A stretch of 64,000 bases of DNA from a virus: the IMG/VR virus record IMGVR_UViG_3300049846_000628, positions 62,001-126,000 of that record. One strand, written 5' to 3'. The position numbers and the translations under genes are program-made. Each line of letters opens with the position of its first letter. Position 1 is the stretch's first letter. The notes under the pieces were generated by a model. It did not search any database. It worked only from the letters and a program-made list of their open reading frames with translations, and was not told the origin of the DNA. Positions 1-8,445 of the stretch are shown here, piece by piece.

Positions 1-722
1 CCGACAACTTCCTTTCCATCTTTTTCTTTTGACTTACTAAGATATATGATAGTAGAAGCGGCGTACTTAAGACCGCTACCACCACCCATCTCCTTTGTAG
101 GAACATAAGCACCGATAACATCATAAGTATGGTTGGTAACAATCATAGGAATGTTTGCCTGCCCCAACTTCAAAGTGAGCATACGGAAAGCACCTTTCAC
201 AAGTTGCGATTTAGTCATATCACGAACTTGCTTGTCGTTGAGTGCGTCAGTAATTTCTTTCTCAGTTGAAAGCATACCCAAAGAATCCAACACAAACATA
301 CAAGGTTTGCGTTCACCTTCAGGTTTCTTAAGGTAAATATCCACCGCTTTGAGTGCCTTACCACGGAACTCTTCTACGGTGACAACATTAACCACGACAA
401 GACGAGATGTGTCGATGCCGCGTGACTCCAAGAGTGATTTGGTAATAGCGGCTTCAGTATCAAAGTAGAGACAATACCCATCGGGGTTATTATCAAGAAA
501 ATTCTTAACCACGGCGAGAGAGAAAAAAGTTTTTCCAGTAGAAGACTCTCCAGCAATAGCAGTAATCTTATTCCCAGATACGCCGCCAAATATGCTACCT
601 GAAACCAGTGCATTAAAAATGTATGAACCCGTATCAACATAAGTCTCAGTCTCATCAATATCAGATGCTAGTTTGGTGTACTCTCCACCAACTTCTTTTA
701 CAATTTCTTTAAGAAAATCCAT
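1..722 (-). CDS. uvsX: UvsX RecA-like recombinase (C-terminus outside window)
   Basis: UvsX is the phage strand-exchange protein; it forms filaments on ssDNA for recombination-dependent replication and repair. I translated it from the ATG at 722; the first 240 residues lie in the window and the rest runs off the left edge. The Walker A motif GESSTGKT is at residues 58-65, and further on a Walker B-like CMFVLDSLG and a K-rich RecA-fold core are visible. T4 UvsX is 391 aa, so about 60% is present. Its ATG overlaps the gp43 stop by one base (TAATG), which suggests translational coupling in one replication operon. UvsY (recombination mediator) lies at 21875-22306. Confidence 0.96.
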   Translation of the reverse strand, partial: MDFLKEIVKEVGGEYTKLASDIDETETYVDTGSYIFNALVSGSIFGGVSGNKITAIAGESSTGKTFFSLAVVKNFLDNNPDGYCLYFDTEAAITKSLLESRGIDTSRLVVVNVVTVEEFRGKALKAVDIYLKKPEGERKPCMFVLDSLGMLSTEKEITDALNDKQVRDMTKSQLVKGAFRMLTLKLGQANIPMIVTNHTYDVIGAYVPTKEMGGGSGLKYAASTIIYLSKSKEKDGKEVV

Positions 723-3223
723 TAGGCAAAAAATAAATCAAGGTTTACAGTTTTTTCTACGTTCCATCCAATTGAATCAAGAATTGATTTCAATGGATCC
801 ACAAAACTCTTTTCAAATTGTAGTTCATAGTCAATGTATTTGTCAAGACCAAGTTCTTTTGGAAAATCTTGGATGAAAGAAATTACATTCTCCTGAATTA
901 TATTTGGTTTTTTCAAGAAAATGAACTTGACTTTCTCGCCATTATTAATAAGTGAATATTTATTAGTCAGTTTTTTCTCCTTTATATAATGATTAAAGAG
1001 AAGTGCTCCACGAATATGAATGGGAGTTTTGGGGGCATAAATTGTTGATGATGCTTGATACTTCCTAACATCAGAAGCAGTTCTTGGAAAAGCAATTTGT
1101 TCTGGAGGAAGTGCTTTAAATTCTTTACGACATTTTTCAATAAAGTCAATTACATCTTCTTCAGTTCCACTCATCATAAGTTTTAACCCATCCTTAATCA
1201 TTTGGCGACAAGGAGCTGGGGTTGATGATTTGACTGCCTCAATACCCATCATCTTCAGTTTGGGTTCTTCATACCGAACACCTTCACTATCCCACACGTT
1301 CAGAATGTAACGCTTTTTAGCAGTCCAGATTCCACGCTCAGCAATATTCTCACGCTTCATCTGCATCTTCTGATCGTATGCATTCACATACTCAGCCAGT
1401 TCTTGGTAGCAACTCTCAATATACTTCTCAAGTTCCACCTGACAGATCTTATCAAGGAACGAAACAACGCCTTCAGTAGTTTTCTCTCTTCCTTCGTATA
1501 CACGGTCAACCAAAGGACCCATATTGAGGTAGATAGAATCAGTATCTGAAGCAATAACATAATCAACTCCATCAGTTTTGAGAATCTTGTTTAGATAGGC
1601 ATTCATCTTGTTCTCAATCCAACGAATAGAAACCTGACCAGACAAGGTGATTGCCTCAGCATTTGCTAGTTTGTAATAACGGAAATACTGATTGCCGATA
1701 GCACCATAAGCAGAGTTAAGTTGAATCTTCCTCGCCATTTGGATGTTGTTGCACCGAGCAATCTCTTTTTCCAATTCCTTTGTCTTTTTCTTTTCATACT
1801 CTTGCTTTGCTACAAGCATTTTCTTTTTGTAGATGGTGCGATCTTCATAAATTTTTTGCATTAGTTCTGGAAGGAATCCACGAACATCCTTTCGGAACAT
1901 TGCACCATTCGCACAAACTGCCTTATCCTTATACAGTTCAAATGTAATTTCTTGATTAAGAATCTTATCAACAGTTACATTTGGATGCCTTTCCTCCAGA
2001 AGAGTTTCTGGTGAAATATTGTACTGCATAATGAGATGAGGATATAGGGAGTTAAGATCAAAAGAGACAACCCAATCATACTTCCCTGGAATCGGTTCTT
2101 TAACGTAGGCACCTGCATACTTAGAATCTTTGTCCGAACGTTCTTTTGGAGGAATCACAATATTCCTCTTTTTCAAATAATTGTAAATGATAGTATCCCA
2201 CATCCTAACCTGCGAAAACACATCAGCATAGTTTGCTTTAGCGTCGTAAGCCATTGTGATTGCAAGTTCAATCAGTTTCATCTTGTCTTCCAAACGGTCA
2301 ACAAGTTCCACGTCAACGATGTTGTACTCTACAAACTTCTGCCATCCTTTAGTATAGAAATCTTTGAATGTATCAAACTCAGAGTGATCTAGTTTCTTTT
2401 GCCCAAGTTCTACACTAGCAATGTAATCCAAACGATAAGATTCCTGCGCCTTATAAGTAAACTTCTTATAAAGATTCAGATAATCAAGCTGAGTAATCCC
2501 ACCAACATCGTAGGAAATATGCTTTCGCCCTGCAATATAAATCTCACTCTCAGTCACAAGACCCCAAGGAGACATACGCTTCATCAGTTTTTCACCCAGA
2601 ACACGATCCAGGCGACGAACCAAATACGGGATATCGTACAGTTCACTATTCCATCCAGTTACAACTTCTGGAGTATTTTCTTCAATCATCCACCAGTTGA
2701 TAAAATCATTCAGTAGATCATATTCTGTGGAAAAGGAACGGTACTCAACATTCTTTTGTTTATTTTGAAAAGGACCTTTTCCCCAAGTGCGAATCTTTTT
2801 AGAAGAATAATCTTGAATGGTAATCAAAAGAACTTCCTCTGCAGCAGATTCCACATCAGGGAATCCATTCTCAGAAGCAACCTCAATATCAAGAGTTGTA
2901 ACCTTGATCTTATTGATATCAAATCTCAGTTCTTCTTCAGGATACATCTCAGAAATATATTGATAGATGTATCCTGTATTACCATAGATTTTAAAGTTTT
3001 CTACGCCCTCATACTTTTTAATAAATTCACGACAGTCACGAACAGAACCAGGTTGAACTGATTCAACATAATCCCCACTTAGAGTCTGATATTTAGTTTT
3101 CTTATTAGAAGGAACAAAAAGAGTCGGGTTAAACTTCTCACGGGTCATAAAGTGTTTACCATCTTCATAACCACGGACTAGGAAGTGATCCCCGACCATT
3201 TGGACGTTTGTATAAAATCGCAT
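722..3223 (-). CDS. 43: DNA polymerase gp43, family B with 3'-5' exonuclease
   Basis: This is the replicative DNA polymerase, working with clamp gp45 and loader gp44/62 encoded nearby. The 833 residues show exonuclease motif I (DIE, 112-114), motif II (TGWNSELYD, about 189-197) and motif III (Y300..D304). They are followed by polymerase motif A (DLNSLYPHL, 389-397), motif B (K499..NSAYG, 503-507) and motif C (DTDSIY, 560-565). All catalytic acidic residues are intact. T4 gp43 is 898 aa; the shorter form fits cyanophages. The start overlaps the preceding stop by one base. It is transcribed with the two small genes upstream, probably from the sigma70-like promoter at 3795-3823. Confidence 0.98.
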   Translation of the reverse strand: MRFYTNVQMVGDHFLVRGYEDGKHFMTREKFNPTLFVPSNKKTKYQTLSGDYVESVQPGSVRDCREFIKKYEGVENFKIYGNTGYIYQYISEMYPEEELRFDINKIKVTTLDIEVASENGFPDVESAAEEVLLITIQDYSSKKIRTWGKGPFQNKQKNVEYRSFSTEYDLLNDFINWWMIEENTPEVVTGWNSELYDIPYLVRRLDRVLGEKLMKRMSPWGLVTESEIYIAGRKHISYDVGGITQLDYLNLYKKFTYKAQESYRLDYIASVELGQKKLDHSEFDTFKDFYTKGWQKFVEYNIVDVELVDRLEDKMKLIELAITMAYDAKANYADVFSQVRMWDTIIYNYLKKRNIVIPPKERSDKDSKYAGAYVKEPIPGKYDWVVSFDLNSLYPHLIMQYNISPETLLEERHPNVTVDKILNQEITFELYKDKAVCANGAMFRKDVRGFLPELMQKIYEDRTIYKKKMLVAKQEYEKKKTKELEKEIARCNNIQMARKIQLNSAYGAIGNQYFRYYKLANAEAITLSGQVSIRWIENKMNAYLNKILKTDGVDYVIASDTDSIYLNMGPLVDRVYEGREKTTEGVVSFLDKICQVELEKYIESCYQELAEYVNAYDQKMQMKRENIAERGIWTAKKRYILNVWDSEGVRYEEPKLKMMGIEAVKSSTPAPCRQMIKDGLKLMMSGTEEDVIDFIEKCRKEFKALPPEQIAFPRTASDVRKYQASSTIYAPKTPIHIRGALLFNHYIKEKKLTNKYSLINNGEKVKFIFLKKPNIIQENVISFIQDFPKELGLDKYIDYELQFEKSFVDPLKSILDSIGWNVEKTVNLDLFFA

Positions 3224-3477
3224 TATGCAGTCAATTCAAGATACTTTTCAACAATGTCTTCTTTAGGATCAACGATAGTCAAAATACTATCGGAATGAAT
3301 CATCATTTCTCTTTGATCTGTTACATCAGGCCAAGGAGTGAGATTTCCCTCAGCATCAATTTTAAATGGATTCACAAGTTTACAATCTGGTTCTCCAAGT
3401 TCAGAACCAACTTCAATAATTTCAGTGATAATTACGTTATCAACTTTCAGTAAAAGACACTTGACTTTCTTGCCCAT
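3223..3477 (-). CDS. Small conserved protein A of the SGE/NP/PW family
   Basis: This 84-aa protein has no function I can name. It shares a skeleton with the proteins at 3440-3772 and 19971-20378: an N-terminal strand (CLLLKVDNVIIT), a central LVNPFKI, then LTPW and a closing ILTIVDP before a helical tail. The SG of the SGE motif is replaced by VD, so it is the most diverged copy. The layout suggests a small beta-barrel, possibly Sm-like, but that is inference. A strong ribosome site (GAGGAG, 8 bases upstream) fixes the start. It overlaps the upstream gene by 38 bases and its stop overlaps the gp43 ATG by one base, so it is translationally coupled to the polymerase. Confidence 0.8.
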   Translation of the reverse strand: MGKKVKCLLLKVDNVIITEIIEVGSELGEPDCKLVNPFKIDAEGNLTPWPDVTDQREMMIHSDSILTIVDPKEDIVEKYLELTA

Positions 3478-3772
3478 TTACTTTCTCCTCATACATTTCT
3501 TTAATAGTTTGGACTGGTTCCACAATAGTAACAACCCAATCTGGTGGAACTGGAATTTGAGTATCACTGGTTAAGACAATCCAGGGAGACAAAGAAACCT
3601 CAAGGTCTCCACTTGTACTCTCATTCTCCTCAACAAGAAGAACTGTTTTCCTAACCTCAACTTTATGTGGGTTTGTAAACAAGTACCCACATACTACATC
3701 ATCAGCAATGAGTTCTTTTGCATCAGAAATTACGGTTTCACCAGACTTTAATAGTGCTAATTTAATGGACAT
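3440..3772 (-). CDS. Small conserved protein B of the SGE/NP/PW family
   Basis: This 110-aa protein of unknown function is the first gene of the gp43/uvsX operon. It carries LLKSGETVIS near the N-terminus, FTNPHKV in the middle, then LSPWIVLTSD and VVTIVEP, followed by a helix. The same spacing of SGE, NP, PW and V-T-I/M-x-E occurs in the protein at 19971-20378 and, degraded, in the next gene. A loop of about 15 residues before the PW is specific to this copy. A GAGGA lies 13 bases upstream and a near-consensus early promoter just before it. Position suggests a role at replication, but nothing shows a biochemical activity. Confidence 0.82.
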   Translation of the reverse strand: MSIKLALLKSGETVISDAKELIADDVVCGYLFTNPHKVEVRKTVLLVEENESTSGDLEVSLSPWIVLTSDTQIPVPPDWVVTIVEPVQTIKEMYEEKVNGQESQVSFTES

Positions 3773-3794
3773 TTTTCCGAATATTCCTCAAGTC

Positions 3795-3823
3795 ATTATA
3801 GCAATAAAAAGGGGAGGCGTCAA
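3795..3823 (-). promoter_or_regulatory. Sigma70-like early promoter for the gp43/uvsX operon
   Basis: Read on the minus strand the site is TTGACG (3823-3818), a 17-base spacer, then TATAAT (3800-3795), which is close to the host sigma70 consensus. The -35 lies inside the 3' arm of the preceding terminator hairpin and the spacer contains its T-tract. Transcription would start near 3788, only about 16 bases before the ATG at 3772. Confidence 0.75.
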
Positions 3824-3846
3824 CTGGATTTTGCCAGTTGCCTCCC
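3806..3846 (-). terminator. Rho-independent terminator after the 53-aa gene
   Basis: On the minus strand GGGAGG+CAACTGG pairs with CCAGTTG+CCTCCC around a six-base loop (with a three-base bulge), followed by CTTTTT. It lies downstream of the stop at 3871. It overlaps the promoter of the next operon. Confidence 0.8.
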
Positions 3847-3870
3847 TGCGCCGACGATATTCAAATCTAT

Positions 3871-4032
3871 TTATTCCTCATCCCCTCCAGCACTAGAGGA
3901 AGATCTCTTAGCACAAGCCTTTCCCCCAGGAGCCATAGCATAAGGAATTACCTTATAGCATTTAACCTTTGTTTTTTGTGGTGGATTTCCAAAGTCACCC
4001 ACCTTTTCCATAAACTGCTGGAAGGTTTTCAT
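3871..4032 (-). CDS. 53-aa protein with capsid-targeting-like N-terminus
   Basis: This is a short reading frame of 53 aa beginning MKTFQQFMEKVGDFG and ending in a serine/acidic tail (SSSSAGGDEE). The middle is basic and contains two cysteines. Function unknown. The first ten residues resemble the capsid-targeting sequence of T4 internal proteins (MKTYQEFIAE-type, known from IPI-IPIII), so it may be packaged inside the head; that is inference. A late-type promoter (TCTAAATA, 4053-4046) precedes it and a terminator follows, giving a one-gene late unit inside an early region. The ATG has no strong ribosome site. Confidence 0.7.
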   Translation of the reverse strand: MKTFQQFMEKVGDFGNPPQKTKVKCYKVIPYAMAPGGKACAKRSSSSAGGDEE

Positions 4033-4045
4033 TTGTTTTTTATTT

Positions 4046-4053
4046 TATTTAGA
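4046..4053 (-). promoter_or_regulatory. Candidate late promoter before the 53-aa gene
   Basis: TCTAAATA on the minus strand differs from the T4 late box TATAAATA at one position. It ends 14 bases upstream of the ATG at 4032. It overlaps the end of hsp20. Confidence 0.45.
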
Positions 4054-4483
4054 GATAGTCCTTTCTAGCGTGATGTTCTGGAACTACTTTCCCAAGTACG
4101 ATCCGTAGAAGTCCGTCTTCAAATGTGACTTCGCGGACTTCTGTGTCGTCGGATAAAGTCCACGCTCGTTTAAAACTTCTGCTAGCCACTCCCTTGTGGA
4201 TAAACGTCCTATCCTTTTCGGAATCTGTTTTTTGTCCTTCGACAAAAAGCTTTCCATATTCTGTGAAAACATTTACATCTCCTTTCTTAAAACCTGCGAG
4301 TGCAATTTCTAAGTGTGACTCAACATTATTTACCTGAACAAGATTATAAGGTGGGTAATTTGTTGTAGTTTCGTGAAGATTGAATAAGCGATCGAAATAT
4401 TCATCCATTCCAATGCTATTACGTGTGATCCTCTCCATTAGAGATGGAAGATCTGCAGCAGTATACCTTGTGAGGTTAGTCAT
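4049..4483 (-). CDS. hsp20: Hsp20-family small heat-shock protein
   Basis: This is an alpha-crystallin-type holdase chaperone, common in T4-like cyanophages. The protein is 144 aa from the ATG at 4483, chosen because AAAGGAGC lies 7 bases upstream; an in-frame ATG at 4534 would add 17 residues without such a site. The N-terminal arm contains YFDRLFNL. The crystallin core runs from about residue 43 (NLVQVNNVESHLEIALAGF) through KLFVEGQK, FIHKGVASRSFKRAWTL and the conserved FEDGLLRIVL. The C-terminal tail is short. In phages such proteins have been suggested to protect host or head proteins during infection; which clients it serves is not shown here. Confidence 0.93.
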   Translation of the reverse strand: MTNLTRYTAADLPSLMERITRNSIGMDEYFDRLFNLHETTTNYPPYNLVQVNNVESHLEIALAGFKKGDVNVFTEYGKLFVEGQKTDSEKDRTFIHKGVASRSFKRAWTLSDDTEVREVTFEDGLLRIVLGKVVPEHHARKDYL

Positions 4484-4543
4484 TATGGTAGCTCCTTTAA
4501 AAGCGAGTTTGTGTTTTGTGGACCCTTTCGGCATCCATTATTA

Positions 4544-4549
4544 ATTATA
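4544..4549 (-). promoter_or_regulatory. Possible early -10 box upstream of hsp20
   Basis: A perfect TATAAT on the minus strand lies directly after the terminator that closes regA, 61 bases before the hsp20 ATG. No convincing -35 is found at 16-18 bases. Confidence 0.35.
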
Positions 4550-4558
4550 CAACAAACA

Positions 4559-4586
4559 TAAAAAAAGCGGGTGTTGAAACCCGCTC
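4559..4586 (-). terminator. Rho-independent terminator after regA
   Basis: On the minus strand AGCGGGT, a six-base loop and ACCCGCT form a perfect 7-bp stem followed by seven T. It lies immediately beyond the regA stop at 4591. Confidence 0.88.
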
Positions 4587-4590
4587 TTTA

Positions 4591-5031
4591 TTATTCGGCA
4601 TCCTCTACCTTTTTCTTCTTCGCACCAATGTTATACTTGGTCTCTAGAATCCAATCTCCTTTGTCCTTGTAAGCAAGAACTTTAATTTGATTCAAAGGAG
4701 CAATATCTTGAATCTTAGTAACATCTACAATCTCAATCAGACCCCAATCAGCAAGAAGTTGGGCGATACGATTGCGACGCTGAACATCATTCACAGTCAG
4801 GTTTGCGTGCTTACCGTCCAGGGCAAACAGTTCCTTAAAGTGAACGAGATAATATCTACCTTGCTTGTGCAGAATATGACAAGATTGATAGATTTTCTTT
4901 TCCTTTCTTGAAGCAACTCCGATACGAGTCAAAGTTTCACGCACTTTCAAAAAGTCATCAGGTTCATTAAGAACCACTTCCACCATTTGATCGGGTGCCC
5001 ACTTCACTTCGGGTTCTTGAACGACACTCAT
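4591..5031 (-). CDS. regA: RegA translational repressor
   Basis: RegA binds ribosome-binding regions of early phage mRNAs and represses their translation. The 146 residues align well by eye with T4 RegA (122 aa). Shared stretches include DDFLKVRETLTRIGVASRK (T4 DFLKVKETLTRMGIA), YQSCHILHKQGRYYLVHFKE and ADWGLIEIV. The cyanophage form has about 15 extra N-terminal residues and a lysine-rich acidic tail (KKKKVEDAE). The ATG overlaps the end of gp62 by four bases, so the gp44-gp62-regA order of T4 is kept. A terminator follows the gene. Confidence 0.96.
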   Translation of the reverse strand: MSVVQEPEVKWAPDQMVEVVLNEPDDFLKVRETLTRIGVASRKEKKIYQSCHILHKQGRYYLVHFKELFALDGKHANLTVNDVQRRNRIAQLLADWGLIEIVDVTKIQDIAPLNQIKVLAYKDKGDWILETKYNIGAKKKKVEDAE

Positions 5032-5408
5032 TTTGTTCCTCCAGTTTCAAATTTCGATTTAATAAAAGTAAGTTGTTCTTTAGTAAGAATCCTCAAAGCT
5101 TGTTTTGCCTTTTCATTACTATAACCATAATAACGTTTGACATAATCAAGGTCTTTGATTGTATCTTTTCGGAGCCAAGGAGAAAACCTCTTCTTGATCC
5201 TCAGACTATTTATAAAAAAGTCATACTGCAGTTTCTTTGGGAGGAAATGATATCTATTCATTTCATTGGCGTACATAATACAATCAATGTGACCAGAAAG
5301 GCACCGATTGATGATATACGGAGCGTATTCTTTTTCAAGTGAAGGGTCTTCATCAATCAGATGTTTTTTCGTCTGATTGATCGAGTTTAACCAGTCCTTT
5401 AATTCCAT
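5028..5408 (-). CDS. 62: Clamp-loader small subunit gp62
   Basis: gp62 is the non-ATPase subunit of the gp44/62 complex that loads clamp gp45. The protein is 126 aa, shorter than T4 gp62 (187 aa) but typical in cyanophages. The assignment rests mainly on position directly before regA and on the conserved MELKDWLNSIN start and the FLPKKLQYDFFINSLRIKKRFSPWLRK-type core (given here in parts: LPKKLQYDFF, RFSPWLRK). The first 56 bases overlap the 3' end of the Dam methylase. Normally gp44 and a small HTH-like gene come just before; here two DNA-modification genes intervene. Confidence 0.85.
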   Translation of the reverse strand: MELKDWLNSINQTKKHLIDEDPSLEKEYAPYIINRCLSGHIDCIMYANEMNRYHFLPKKLQYDFFINSLRIKKRFSPWLRKDTIKDLDYVKRYYGYSNEKAKQALRILTKEQLTFIKSKFETGGTK

Positions 5409-6228
5409 AATTAAAAAGCAGTAATTCTTTACGGTGTTTTTGGTCTCTCATATACTCACCAACGGAACGCATCGTATAAGTCAAATCAAACTCTGCAGCG
5501 TTCCAGTTCTTAAAACGATCCTTTACAAGTTGATCTGAGTTATAACTAATCAATTGATGCATAGGATAACGAAAATCACAATCAGCAGCAAACTTATCGT
5601 GATCAAATCTTTTATGCATTGATCCCTTGTGCCCATAGAGATTATCCTTAATATCATAAGGAGGATCGAGATACACAAAAGCACTAGTGTCTCCATCCAG
5701 AAGATAATCGTATGAGTAATTAGTTATACGCCACTTTGAAATCAACGAAGAATACGCAGGCAGTTTTTCGATCCCTCGCAGACTGAAGTTGGCGTTGGAT
5801 GCTTGTGGTGAAAATGATGAACTCTCCGTGAGACCGCTGAAACTACACTTATTAACAACATAGAAAGCCACAGCACGATCAAGATTTGATAGAGTTTGAT
5901 CATTGACGTGCTCCTTTGACTTTAGAAAAAGTTCTTTAGCAAGTTCAGGAGTATTGTATGCAAGTTTGAGGTCAACTAGTTCATTTTTTAGATCATTACC
6001 AAATATCTGGAGTTGCTGCCAGAAGTTTACAAGCGGTTCATAAAGATCATTCACCCAAATATCTAGGCTAGGGTACTTCTTTGTGATATGAATCGCAACA
6101 CTTCCACCACCAAGAAAAGGTTCACGAAACTCATTATAGTTGCGGAGATCTGGAAAGTAAGGTCCCATCTTTTCACAAGCACGGGACTTACCACCAGGAT
6201 AACGAAGAGGGGTTTTCAAAGATTTCAT
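5353..6228 (-). CDS. dam: DNA adenine methylase (Dam, D12 class)
   Basis: This 291-aa protein is an N6-adenine methyltransferase of the Dam/D12 class. It has the N-terminal PLRYPGGKSRA motif (7-17), the AdoMet-binding FLGGG (38-42) and the catalytic DPPY (188-191). GATC specificity is likely from the family but is not read from sequence. It overlaps the upstream 172-aa gene by four bases and runs 56 bases into gp62. The pair interrupts the usual small-gene to gp62 order, which suggests insertion as a unit. The upstream protein carries a PD-(D/E)XK-like signature, so the two might form a restriction-modification module; otherwise the methylase may protect phage DNA from host restriction. Confidence 0.93.
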   Translation of the reverse strand: MKSLKTPLRYPGGKSRACEKMGPYFPDLRNYNEFREPFLGGGSVAIHITKKYPSLDIWVNDLYEPLVNFWQQLQIFGNDLKNELVDLKLAYNTPELAKELFLKSKEHVNDQTLSNLDRAVAFYVVNKCSFSGLTESSSFSPQASNANFSLRGIEKLPAYSSLISKWRITNYSYDYLLDGDTSAFVYLDPPYDIKDNLYGHKGSMHKRFDHDKFAADCDFRYPMHQLISYNSDQLVKDRFKNWNAAEFDLTYTMRSVGEYMRDQKHRKELLLFNYGIKGLVKLDQSDEKTSD

Positions 6229-6743
6229 ACCGATTCCTCAATCAATTGATAAAGTTTAGCAGCAAAATCACCTTTATTCACTGGCGATACATTTTTTGCC
6301 AGAAAAGTAATATCACTATGGTTTACAGTAAATGCAACATTTGCATCTTTAAGTTTTGCATTTTTAATACAATCATCCCAAGAACAAATGCCAACACTAT
6401 AGTTTTTAGTATCCCAGAGAAGCATATAGTCAAATGTTTTTTCTGGAAGACCTAGATTTTTTCCTTGAAAATTTTTTAATGTAATTTCTTTTGTATATGG
6501 AACTTCTTTTTGGAAGATTCCATCCATACCTTTAGATTCATATGAAAGATTATCTAAAATTCCAATAAAATCCTTACCATTCTCACTATCACCAACATAT
6601 CGAAGTTGTCCACCACTATACTTAGCAATAGCGATTTCTTGAACTTCTGCCCTCAAAGGGCGTGTTTGATTTCGTTTAAGTCCATTAGTAGACTCAATAA
6701 CACCAAAAATTTCAGGAAAATTAAAAAGTTCAGGATTGATCAT
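6225..6743 (-). CDS. Uncharacterised protein with PD-(D/E)XK-like signature, possible restriction endonuclease
   Basis: This 172-aa protein is unrecognised by name. It contains GKDFIGILDNLSYESKG, which reads as D58-x10-E69-S-K71. An upstream helix holds E33 (RAEVQEIA). This is the E...D...ExK arrangement of many type II restriction nucleases. After it comes TFDYMLLWDTKNYSVGICSW, which could be the following core strand and helix. It sits directly upstream of, and four bases overlapping with, the Dam-type methylase, which is the classic arrangement of a restriction-modification pair. No homology could be tested. A structural or unrelated function remains possible, since the motif is short. Confidence 0.6.
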   Translation of the reverse strand: MINPELFNFPEIFGVIESTNGLKRNQTRPLRAEVQEIAIAKYSGGQLRYVGDSENGKDFIGILDNLSYESKGMDGIFQKEVPYTKEITLKNFQGKNLGLPEKTFDYMLLWDTKNYSVGICSWDDCIKNAKLKDANVAFTVNHSDITFLAKNVSPVNKGDFAAKLYQLIEESV

Positions 6744-6939
6744 AATCAGGTTGGTTATACTTCAAGTATTCAAAAAATGTAAGTTTCATTTCTTTCTGAG
6801 TCATACCACAATGCTTTGCAGCAGCAGGAAGAGTCATCTTTGCGCGAAACAATGCTTCATTTGCTTCCCTAACGTTCTCTGGAGTAGTCTTGACTTTATC
6901 TTCCTTTAGAGACTTATAATCAATTTTATAAGGATTCAT
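6730..6939 (-). CDS. Small conserved protein with helix-turn-helix-like core
   Basis: This 69-aa protein is of a type I associate with the gp44-gp62 interval of T4-like cyanophages. The segment LPAAAKHCGMTQKEMKLTF (about 37-55) has the A..CG(M/V)....E pattern of a helix-turn-helix. The N-terminus (NPYKIDYKSLKED) is charged. The ATG overlaps the gp44 stop by four bases and its end overlaps the next gene by 14 bases, so it belongs to the clamp-loader operon. DNA binding is inference. Function otherwise unknown. Confidence 0.75.
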   Translation of the reverse strand: MNPYKIDYKSLKEDKVKTTPENVREANEALFRAKMTLPAAAKHCGMTQKEMKLTFFEYLKYNQPDYDQS

Positions 6940-7895
6940 ACAAATTCACACTCCACCATTATTTCAGTCAGACAAGCAAGAAGATTTATTTCCTGGTCAG
7001 CAACGAAACAACACTGGTATTGGTACTTAGCAATAATAAGAACGGCAGCAGGGATAGACTGGGGTGAAAGGCAATCATAAGCGGTGTCATAAATCCTGCG
7101 AAGTAGACTAGAAGCATCGTTATCCAAGTTGGAGACCACCCACTTTCTGACTTCAGAAAAGTTTTTATCTTTGAGATTTTTAATAAGTTCATTTACACTA
7201 ACATCAGAAAAAGTTGCAAGAATTCCACTATCAATCTTTCCTCCTGCAGAGTACCTCTGAAGAGTATTGAGAAGTTGCCTTGTATCTGGAAAATAGTTTT
7301 TAATGAGTTCTGCTACAACTTTTTTATCATACCCAACTTTTTCCTCATCAAGAATATGAGACATTCTATTAAAAATAGAAAGCATCAACTCAGGTTTTTC
7401 ATTCTTTGGAATGGGGGTGTATTTAAGAACAACACACCTTGATTGAATTGGTTCAATAATCTTGTTTAGATTATTACAAGTAAAAATAAAACAAACATTA
7501 TTGTGAAGTTGTTCAATTACGCCACGAAGACAGAGCATCACATCATTAGTTGTTCCATCAAACTCGTCAAAAAATACGACCTTTTTCTTATCATTAAACA
7601 TAGAAACAGTTGTTCCAAAGTTAATGACTTGATTGCGAATAGTATCCAAATACCTCCCTTCAGATGAACCATTCAAAAACAAAACATCTTGTTTAGTAAT
7701 CTTACAGAGAGTTTTGATTGTTTGAGTTTTTCCACACCCTTGGGAACCTTGAAGAATAAGATTTTGATTTAGTTGTCCTTCATCTACTACATTAGTAAAA
7801 AACTCTTTTACGCTTTTAGTAAGAATCAAATCTTCAACAGATTCTGGTGCCCAACGCTCAACCCAGAGAAATGGTTTTTTATCAGTCAGTTCCAT
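6936..7895 (-). CDS. 44: Clamp-loader ATPase gp44
   Basis: gp44 is the AAA+ subunit of the sliding-clamp loader and hydrolyses ATP to place gp45 on primer-template DNA. It has 319 residues, the same size class as T4 gp44 (319). Visible motifs are Walker A GSQGCGKT (50-57), Walker B VVFFDE with D110/E111, sensor-region FIFTCNN (about 136-142) and the SRC arginine-finger motif (152-154). The C-terminal collar domain is helical. Upstream lies a GIY-YIG endonuclease gene inserted between gp44 and the small gene at 8489-9001. Confidence 0.97.
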   Translation of the reverse strand: MELTDKKPFLWVERWAPESVEDLILTKSVKEFFTNVVDEGQLNQNLILQGSQGCGKTQTIKTLCKITKQDVLFLNGSSEGRYLDTIRNQVINFGTTVSMFNDKKKVVFFDEFDGTTNDVMLCLRGVIEQLHNNVCFIFTCNNLNKIIEPIQSRCVVLKYTPIPKNEKPELMLSIFNRMSHILDEEKVGYDKKVVAELIKNYFPDTRQLLNTLQRYSAGGKIDSGILATFSDVSVNELIKNLKDKNFSEVRKWVVSNLDNDASSLLRRIYDTAYDCLSPQSIPAAVLIIAKYQYQCCFVADQEINLLACLTEIMVECEFV

Positions 7896-7911
7896 ATCAA
7901 AAAAATAAAAA

Positions 7912-8445
7912 TCAAATGTAATAATAATTTGGGAACGATTTACTTCTCATTCTCCAACTTGCAGTATCCCGATGGATATCAAGTATTTTAGCACACTCTT
8001 TCACAGATTCATAAATGACTCCATCAACACAACATTTTTTACCCATAGATTTTGAAAGATTTTTTCTATGCTCTTCAGTAAAAGGAACTCCTTTTCTTGG
8101 ATGAGAATTTTTAGACCAATATTCTCTTTGCGATTCACGCATTTTATCAATAGAATCTTTAGTATGTTTGGTTCCCCATAAAGAATTCAATGAAGGTTTT
8201 AACCACTCACAATATTGTTGTTCTACTGATTTAATTTCTTCATCTTCGTGAATCCACTTGACTACTTCAATAGTAAAATTATGATACCCATACTTTAAAA
8301 AATTTTCATAAAGTTTAGGACAATCCATTTTATTAGAAGCACACATAGTTATATGTTTAGCAAATCTAAGCATATAATTTTTTTCAGTAGAACCTATGTA
8401 ATTTTCTCCCGTTATTTTGTTTCGTATTTGATAAACACAGTTCAT
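7912..8445 (-). CDS. GIY-YIG homing-type endonuclease
   Basis: This 177-aa protein has an N-terminal GIY-YIG nuclease domain: VYQIRNKITGENYIGST (4-20, with VYQ for GIY), a conserved basic region (R28, H31) and TIEVVKW. A NUMOD3-like repeat follows (HPRKGVPFTEEHRKNLSKSM, about 118-137), then a NUMOD1-like DNA-binding helix (SVKECAKILDIHRDTASWR). That order is typical of phage free-standing or intron-encoded homing enzymes. It stands alone next to the essential gene gp44. Its start codon lies within an 11-bp inverted repeat next to a late-type promoter, like the gating known for T4 I-TevI. Confidence 0.9.
   Translation of the reverse strand: MNCVYQIRNKITGENYIGSTEKNYMLRFAKHITMCASNKMDCPKLYENFLKYGYHNFTIEVVKWIHEDEEIKSVEQQYCEWLKPSLNSLWGTKHTKDSIDKMRESQREYWSKNSHPRKGVPFTEEHRKNLSKSMGKKCCVDGVIYESVKECAKILDIHRDTASWRMRSKSFPNYYYI

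Noticed and set aside
3868-3875. AATAAATA-like late box at the end of the 53-aa gene
   Set aside because: A terminator follows directly and the next gene has a near-consensus early promoter, so a late start here would be stopped at once.
5207-5216. TATTTATA (late box on the minus strand) within gp62
   Set aside because: It is inside the coding sequence with no gene start at a suitable distance downstream, so it is probably chance in AT-rich DNA.
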